10,672 nt of DNA from Hyphomicrobiales bacterium (GTDB lineage: Bacteria; Pseudomonadota; Alphaproteobacteria; Rhizobiales; Xanthobacteraceae), in contig JAFKKQ010000322.1 in the NCBI GenBank assembly GCA_017304505.1, forward strand, positions 1-10,672. Reading direction: 5' to 3'. Numbering within the stretch: position 1 is the stretch's first letter; every line of letters begins with the position of its first letter. Shown here piece by piece: positions 6,105 through 10,672 of this stretch. The position numbers and the translations under genes were made by a program. The notes below the pieces were generated by a model. The model made no database searches and had not been told where the DNA came from. It saw only the letters and a program-made list of their open reading frames with translations.

Positions 6105-6776
6105 ATGCTGAATATGAAATACCGATTGAAACGCCTCACCCGCAGCGCGCTCGTTCCGCTGATCTACCGCTATCCGCCGTCCGTGCTCGCGCCCGAGCGG
6201 CTTTATCTGTTTCTGCACCACCTCATCCAGGCCAAGGACGTGCCCGGAGCGGTGGTCGAGATCGGATGCAATCTCGGCGGCACCGCGATCATGGCCAGGC
6301 GGATGCTCGACCGGCTCGGTGTGAAGAAGCCCTACATCTGCATCGACACCTTCGACGGATTTGTCGACAGCCAGTTCGCGGCGGACGTGTCCCGCGGCTC
6401 GCCGTCGCGGGACCAGAATTTATTTTCCGGCAATTCCAGGGATCTTGTCGCCAAAATCCTGCGCCGGCACGGCTGCGGCGACATCCAACTGATCCAGGGC
6501 GATGTCACCGTCGTGCCCGACGCCGCTCTCCCAGCTCAATGCTCGGTCGTGCTGCTCGATGTCGATCTGACCGAACCGACTTACGTGTCCCTGCAACGCT
6601 TCTGGCCGCGGCTTGCGCCGGGCGGCGTCATCCTGGTCGACGACTGCCAGGAAAACGCCAGTTGGAAGGCGCAGATCGGTTACAGCCGGTTCTGTCGCGA
6701 GAACCACCTGCCGGAGCGGTACCTGCATGGCATGGGGCTTCTGGCGCGCGCCGAGCGCAAAGCCGAGGCGGCCTGA
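6105..6776 (+). CDS. TylF/NovP-like SAM-dependent sugar O-methyltransferase
   Basis: The 223-residue class I methyltransferase carries a SAM-binding motif VVEIGCNLGGTA (50-61), an acidic strand ICIDTFDGF (78-86), and the family hallmark LDVDLTEPTY (151-160) with APGGVILVDDC (171-181). The Asp set D152, D179 and D180 corresponds to the divalent-metal site of TylF/NovP/MycE sugar methyltransferases. The product is probably an O-methylated hexose or uronic acid in the EPS; a methylated terminal glucuronate is one inference. The start ATG at 6105 follows AGGGG (6095-6099). The same frame is open through the flippase gene, but that part shows no protein resemblance. It contains a rare TTA codon (6420-6422) just after a GC-rich hairpin. 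Its stop lies 20 bases from the stop of the convergent gumK. Confidence 0.87.
   Translation: MLNMKYRLKRLTRSALVPLIYRYPPSVLAPERLYLFLHHLIQAKDVPGAVVEIGCNLGGTAIMARRMLDRLGVKKPYICIDTFDGFVDSQFAADVSRGSPSRDQNLFSGNSRDLVAKILRRHGCGDIQLIQGDVTVVPDAALPAQCSVVLLDVDLTEPTYVSLQRFWPRLAPGGVILVDDCQENASWKAQIGYSRFCRENHLPERYLHGMGLLARAERKAEAA
6389..6426 (+). terminator. Intragenic hairpin with T-rich tail, terminator-like
   Basis: GTCCCGCG (6389-6396) and CGCGGGAC (6406-6413) form a perfect 8-base GC-rich stem with a 9-base loop. Soon after comes AATTTATTTT (6417-6426), unusual in this GC-rich gene. The shape resembles an intrinsic terminator, but the T-tract is interrupted and starts a few bases late, and it lies inside the methyltransferase reading frame. 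Confidence 0.3.
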
Positions 6777-6796
6777 TATCCGTTCAAGCGCCGCGC

Positions 6797-7942
6797 TCAC
6801 ATTGCGGTGTCGGCAAAGGCGCGCGGCTCCAGCATGCGGTGCGCGACATCCTCCCAGGTGAGGAATTGCGGCGGCTGGATTGCGCGGCGGTTCGCCAGCG
6901 CGGACTCGATCGCCGCCGCGATTGAGCCTGCGTCGCCGGGCACATAGCCGAAACGGTTCGGGCTGTCGCCCACGGCAAAGGTCGGGCACACGGCGGGCAC
7001 GCCGCAGTATTCGTACTGCTGCAGCTTGATGCTGGTGTCGCTCAGATATTCGCAGCCCGGCGCCGCGCGGTACGGTGCCAACCCGATCGTGGCATGAATG
7101 ATGAACGGCATGGTGTCGCGGAACGCCATCTCGGGATACTGGGTCACGTTGCCCGGTGCATCGAAAGTCCGGCCGGCTCCGATGACATGGAACATAACGT
7201 CGGGAAACTGCGCCGCTGCATCAGCGAAGAATCCAGCATCGAACAGCATGGAACCGGCCGACACCGCATGGATTCCCGACCGATAGGGGTTGTCGCAAGA
7301 CTTCGGAAAATCGTCGTCGCGGATGCCATGCGGAACAAAGAACAACCGATCCTCGATCCAGCGAAACCCGTCTGCCATCTTGCGCGACGTCACACACGCC
7401 TGATCGATAACCCGCCCCGCTTTCTCGAGCCGGGTCTGCACGTAGGGGTGCACGCCCACGGTCATGAGATCGTCGGACGCGAGGTAAATGATTTTCGCCG
7501 TTTCGTTGAGCGCCCGCGCCCGGTTGAGCAGCACCGCGCCGAGGCCGGATTCGACCATGATGAACGATGCCGACCGCAATTCGTCGTCGATGAACCGCGA
7601 CCGCATGCGCCCATAAGCCCTGTAGAGCGGCGGCGATAGGCTATCGAGCCATGCGACCTTGGATTTGAACGGGTGGAACGGCGTCTTCCACAAGTAGCAT
7701 TGGATGTTGTTTTTCACCTCCGGCTTGTTGGCGCGGCGCCAAAGGAAATTGCGGGAATCGCCCTTGATCCGCGACAGCACGCTGAAGCGAACCGAGATGA
7801 ACGACACCTTATGCCCCAGGCGGGCAAAGGCATCGGCGATCTGGTGAACGCTGGCGCGCCGCGCGGTGCGGTAATCATGATCGGAGATCACCACAACCTT
7901 GCCGCGCCGGTTCGCGGAGCCCGAATTCCCATCCACTCGCAT
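6797..7942 (-). CDS. gumK: GumK-like beta-glucuronosyltransferase (GT70)
   Basis: The 381-residue protein aligns by eye along its whole length with xanthan GumK (400 residues). Shared stretches are SDHDYRTARRASVH (20-33), SVLSRIKGD (54-62), YLWKTPFHPF (83-92), VESGLGAV (130-137), the catalytic-Asp region ASDDLMTVG (155-163, D157), GIHAVSAGSMLFDAGFF (223-239), FHVIGAG, Y291, K306/Q309 in SIKLQQY, AVCPTFAVGDSPNRFGY, and LEPRAF near the end. GumK transfers glucuronate from UDP-GlcA in beta-1,2 linkage to the mannose of the lipid-linked trisaccharide at the inner membrane. The start ATG at 7942 has GGAGG at 7948-7952 and lies 1 base past the stop of the preceding small gene, so it is the last gene of the exoP unit. 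The mannose acceptor would be supplied by the fusion transferase on the opposite strand. Confidence 0.93.
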   Translation of the reverse strand: MRVDGNSGSANRRGKVVVISDHDYRTARRASVHQIADAFARLGHKVSFISVRFSVLSRIKGDSRNFLWRRANKPEVKNNIQCYLWKTPFHPFKSKVAWLDSLSPPLYRAYGRMRSRFIDDELRSASFIMVESGLGAVLLNRARALNETAKIIYLASDDLMTVGVHPYVQTRLEKAGRVIDQACVTSRKMADGFRWIEDRLFFVPHGIRDDDFPKSCDNPYRSGIHAVSAGSMLFDAGFFADAAAQFPDVMFHVIGAGRTFDAPGNVTQYPEMAFRDTMPFIIHATIGLAPYRAAPGCEYLSDTSIKLQQYEYCGVPAVCPTFAVGDSPNRFGYVPGDAGSIAAAIESALANRRAIQPPQFLTWEDVAHRMLEPRAFADTAM

Positions 7943-7943
7943 G

Positions 7944-8351
7944 TCAACCTCCGCCTTTGATTCGTATGCAAGGCGTCGGATTGATGGCGGTCATCAGCAC
8001 CGCCTGCGACATGCGGGCGGCCAGCGCACGATCCTTGCGCTTGATGAAGTGCAGCGTGCCGCGCGGAAACCGCTCGCAGAACTGCGCAAGCGTCGAAGCG
8101 GTGGCCGCCACGGTGTCGCGCTTCGGGATCACCGCGATGGCGCCAACCTTCAGGATAAAAGCGTCCTGCACGTTTGAAAGCTGCAGCGTATCCATGCAGT
8201 CGCGGAACAGCTTCTGGTAAATGCTGGGTCGTTGCGGCAGGTCCGACGCCTCGGTCAAAAGGTAGTCCCGGCTTTTCGAGCAGCTTTCCGCATGCGCCAA
8301 GCCCGGCGCAACGAAAAGCAGCGCCGCCACACACACCATGACGAACTTCAC
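7944..8351 (-). CDS. Small secreted four-cysteine protein of unknown function
   Basis: The 135-residue product has a signal peptide at 1-21 (MKFVMVCVAALLFV core, cleavage after AHA) and then a mature domain of about 114 residues with four cysteines, C24, C52, C92 and C128, enough for two disulfides. The mature part looks mainly helical, without transmembrane segments. I do not recognise a defined family. The pattern of a helix, FPRGTLHFI, another helix and a final PC is loosely like Rap1a/Tai-type periplasmic proteins, too weak to assign. The start GTG at 8351 overlaps the exoP stop (GTGA); an ATG at 8339 is an alternative that would also keep a signal peptide. It ends 1 base before gumK. This tight packing between the co-polymerase and a side-chain transferase suggests a periplasmic accessory role in EPS assembly. 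Confidence 0.85.
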   Translation of the reverse strand: MKFVMVCVAALLFVAPGLAHAESCSKSRDYLLTEASDLPQRPSIYQKLFRDCMDTLQLSNVQDAFILKVGAIAVIPKRDTVAATASTLAQFCERFPRGTLHFIKRKDRALAARMSQAVLMTAINPTPCIRIKGGG

Positions 8352-10669
8352 TCCGCGGCCTCCCGCGCCGGCGGCCGGCCATAAAGATAAGGTGAGCCAT
8401 AGGCACTGCCGTCATAAGGCTCATAGAACCGCTGCCGGTCGAGATCGACACGAGTCAGCACGGTGCCCAGAACCCGGTCATGAACCCGGCCAAGCAGTTC
8501 GGTCGCGCGAAGCACCACATCTTGCGGGGTCTGGTCCCAACCGATGGTGAGGACCACGCAATCCGCCAGCTCCGCCAACACACGCCCATCGACCAGCGGC
8601 AACAGCGGCGGCGAGTCGACGATGATCACATCGAAATGGTTGCGCAGCTCGCCAAGAACGCTGTTCATCCCTTCCGACGAAACGAACTCGGCCAGCAGCG
8701 AGACGTCCGCAGGCGGCGGCGACGGCAGGATGGCCAGATTGCTCGACGGCTCGATCAGCATGGCCTGATGCAACGGTGCATCCGCCAGCGCGACATCGAG
8801 CAAACCCATCCGCATGCGCGGACACAAAGAGCGCGTTAGCTCGGGATTGCGCAGGTCGCCGTCGACCAGCGCCGTCTTGATGCCAAGCGACGCCATCGAC
8901 AGCGCGAGGTTCGCCGAGAGCGTCGTCTTGCCCTCGCCGCCGACGGCCGATGTCACCATGATGACCTGCGTCAATTTCACCCGCGCCGCTTGCTGCAATG
9001 CGAACCGCACCGAGCGCACCGATTCGGCAAATGCCGATGTCGGCTGCTCAATCGCATAACGCAACAGCGGAGGCTGCAATGCCGGCGGCAACAACCGGGC
9101 CGTTCTCGGATCGTAGCTTTCGAGTGCAACACGGCCGCGTTTGGCCAGATGGGCCAATTCCCGCACGCCGACGGACGGCATCGCCGCGATGCCGGGCAGC
9201 CCCGACGCCGCGCGGGCCTGATTCTGTGTCTTCACGCGCCGGTCGAGATAATCGACGGCCAACGCCGACAGACAGCCGAAACCAAGACCGAGAATCAGAG
9301 CCAGGCCCAACGTCAACGGAACCTTCGGGAACGATGGCGAAACCGGCGCGATGGCCTTGGTCACCACCCGCGAATCCGGCATTTCCAAGCTTTCCTGCGC
9401 GGCGGTTTCCTTGTAGCGCGCCAGGAAGCTCTCGTAGAGCGTGCGGTTGGCTTCGGCCTGCCGCTGCAACTCGCGCAATCGCACTTGCGTCTCGCCGGAC
9501 GCCGACGAGACATTTTGAAGTTCATCCAGGCTTTTCTGCAGCGATGCCTCGCGGGCCGACGCCACTTCATAGGAATGACGCCGCGCCTGCAGGATGCGCT
9601 TGAGTTCGGCGCTGACGAGGTTCTTGGTTTCGCGTATCTGCGCACGCACCGTCTCAAGCATCGGGTGGCGCGGCCCGAACTTGGTGGCGAGGTCCGCCTC
9701 GGTCTTGGCCAAGTCCGCATATTGCGTGCGCAGACGTGCAATCGTGTCGGAGCCCAGCGCTTCCGTGATCGACCCCGGATCGCCCCCGTTCTTGGCAATA
9801 TGATCGACTTGATCGTATTTGGCGCGCGCCTCGGCGGTTTCGGCTCGGGCTTCGATCAGCTTGTTGTTGAGGTCGCTGATCTGCTGATCGTTGACGGTGA
9901 CGCCTTGCGACACGATCAGGTTGTGGGCGGCACGGAAATCCTGAACCGCCTTGTCGGACGCCAGCACCCGGGCTTTCAACTCTTCGATTTGACCATTGAG
10001 CCAATCCGCCGCGGTCTTGGCGGCATCGGCTTTCGAGTGCACCTGCTCGACGAAATAGGCCTGCGCGAAGGCGTTGGCGATGCGCGCGGCCTTCACCCGG
10101 TCCTTCGAGCTGGCATCGATATCGACCAGGAAGGTCGAGCGTTGCCGGGTGATCTTGACCCGCCGCTCAAGGCTTTCGCTGGCTCGGGCGCGCAACACAT
10201 CCCCGACGCTGCTGCCATCGGCCGGCTTACGTGCAAACAGCGATTTGACGAAACCGACGAAGCCCGGCGGCGGGACGAACTCCGGATCTTCGGTGAGCTT
10301 CAGCTCATTGACGACCCTCTGGCGCACGGCAGCCGACTGGATCAGCGACACCTGGCTTTCGATCGAGGTATCGTCGGTTCCGTAATTGCTCGGCGCCTGA
10401 TTCCCGGTATCGAGCACGCTGGCCCGGCGCGGATCTATCAGCACCGTCGTGGTCGCCGTGTAAAGCGGCGTAACCAGCGCGACGAAGATCATCGCCAGAA
10501 CGAGAAAGAGCGCCGCCACCGCCAGGATCACCCGCGCATGCCGGCGCAGGATACGGACGATTTCCCGCAGGTCGATCATCTGTCCGTGACCCGCCGGCGC
10601 CGCAAAGCCCGCGTCGTCCGATACAGTTCGCGACAAGGCACGCATACCGTCAGAACCGTGCTGTGACAT
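8348..10669 (-). CDS. exoP: ExoP/Wzc-type polysaccharide co-polymerase with tyrosine autokinase
   Basis: The 773-residue inner-membrane protein controls chain length and couples polymerisation to export. Its parts are: cytoplasmic tail, Wzz domain from about IDLREIVRILRRH (32-44), TM1 at 47-67, a large periplasmic part with coiled coils (about 215-430), the Pro-rich motif APVSPSFPKVPLTL (441-454), TM2 at about 452-472, then the BY-kinase. The kinase shows EX2RX2R (E549, R552, R555), Walker A SAVGGEGKTT (574-583), Walker A' LVDGDLRNP (601-609) and Walker B VIIVDSPP (681-688). The tail carries five tyrosines (Y749, Y752, Y757, Y761, Y763) for autophosphorylation. GumC of Xanthomonas lacks the kinase part; the fused form is usual in rhizobia. 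The ATG at 10669 is only 3 bases from the window edge, so an upstream start cannot be excluded. Its stop overlaps the next gene. Confidence 0.93.
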   Translation of the reverse strand: MSQHGSDGMRALSRTVSDDAGFAAPAGHGQMIDLREIVRILRRHARVILAVAALFLVLAMIFVALVTPLYTATTTVLIDPRRASVLDTGNQAPSNYGTDDTSIESQVSLIQSAAVRQRVVNELKLTEDPEFVPPPGFVGFVKSLFARKPADGSSVGDVLRARASESLERRVKITRQRSTFLVDIDASSKDRVKAARIANAFAQAYFVEQVHSKADAAKTAADWLNGQIEELKARVLASDKAVQDFRAAHNLIVSQGVTVNDQQISDLNNKLIEARAETAEARAKYDQVDHIAKNGGDPGSITEALGSDTIARLRTQYADLAKTEADLATKFGPRHPMLETVRAQIRETKNLVSAELKRILQARRHSYEVASAREASLQKSLDELQNVSSASGETQVRLRELQRQAEANRTLYESFLARYKETAAQESLEMPDSRVVTKAIAPVSPSFPKVPLTLGLALILGLGFGCLSALAVDYLDRRVKTQNQARAASGLPGIAAMPSVGVRELAHLAKRGRVALESYDPRTARLLPPALQPPLLRYAIEQPTSAFAESVRSVRFALQQAARVKLTQVIMVTSAVGGEGKTTLSANLALSMASLGIKTALVDGDLRNPELTRSLCPRMRMGLLDVALADAPLHQAMLIEPSSNLAILPSPPPADVSLLAEFVSSEGMNSVLGELRNHFDVIIVDSPPLLPLVDGRVLAELADCVVLTIGWDQTPQDVVLRATELLGRVHDRVLGTVLTRVDLDRQRFYEPYDGSAYGSPYLYGRPPAREAAE

Positions 10670-10672
10670 TGA

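Noticed and set aside
6766..6798. Bidirectional terminator between the methyltransferase and gumK genes
   Set aside because: Only a 5-base GCGGC/GCCGC pairing with a long loop is possible, and there are no T-runs on either side.
8990..10666. 558-codon open frame on the plus strand
   Set aside because: It lies antisense to exoP, whose motifs are intact. The product is Arg/Gln/His-rich with no recognisable domain, as expected for a shadow frame in GC-rich DNA.
1..10672. CRISPR array, transposase, phage or toxin-antitoxin genes
   Set aside because: No regularly spaced repeats and no recombinase, transposase or toxin signatures were found on either strand.

Overview
The window is a GC-rich proteobacterial exopolysaccharide (EPS) locus of the xanthan/acetan type (Wzx/Wzy-dependent), joined at its left edge to an unrelated c-type cytochrome gene. 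The EPS genes read like those of Alphaproteobacteria (rhizobial ExoP style, Gum-like glycosyltransferases). The partial cytochrome at the left edge reads like the c4-type cytochromes common in Burkholderiales. These taxonomic impressions come from remembered family sequences, not a search. The polymerase next to the cytochrome breaks off abruptly, so the left edge could be a transfer or insertion boundary, a deletion scar, or an assembly join.

Layout, left to right. (1) 1-319, minus: N-terminal part of a secreted cytochrome c with one CxxCH visible. (2) 320-595: non-coding stretch with a plausible -10 box and nested inverted repeats. (3) 596-2426, minus: a two-gene unit, a secreted GH5 endoglucanase followed by a membrane EPS polymerase that lacks its C-terminal part. 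(4) 2427-2842: divergent intergenic region with a palindrome, three GATGATCG repeats and two hairpins. (5) 2843-6776, plus: a three-gene unit, namely a GumH-like (GT4) plus GumM-like (GT26) fusion glycosyltransferase, a Wzx-type flippase and a TylF-like sugar O-methyltransferase. (6) 6797-10669, minus: a tight three-gene unit, namely an ExoP/Wzc-type co-polymerase with tyrosine-kinase domain, a small secreted four-cysteine protein of unknown function, and a GumK-like glucuronosyltransferase.

Inferred teamwork: an initiating enzyme outside the window would place glucose-1-phosphate on undecaprenyl phosphate. The GT26 half of the fusion would add the second (backbone) glucose, the GT4 half an alpha-mannose, and the GumK-like enzyme a glucuronate. 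The methyltransferase may cap a sugar. The flippase moves the lipid-linked unit across the inner membrane, the polymerase and ExoP-like kinase control polymerisation and length, and the GH5 enzyme could trim a beta-1,4-glucan-like backbone in the periplasm or outside. No GumI-type outer mannosyltransferase, acetyl or pyruvyl transferase, initiating transferase or outer-membrane exporter is present here. They may lie to the right, or the polymer may be a shorter, methylated relative of xanthan.

The most unusual points are the GumH-GumM fusion, the uncharacterised four-cysteine protein translationally tied to exoP and gumK, the truncated polymerase at an apparent genomic junction, and several palindromes and hairpins in the regulatory regions.
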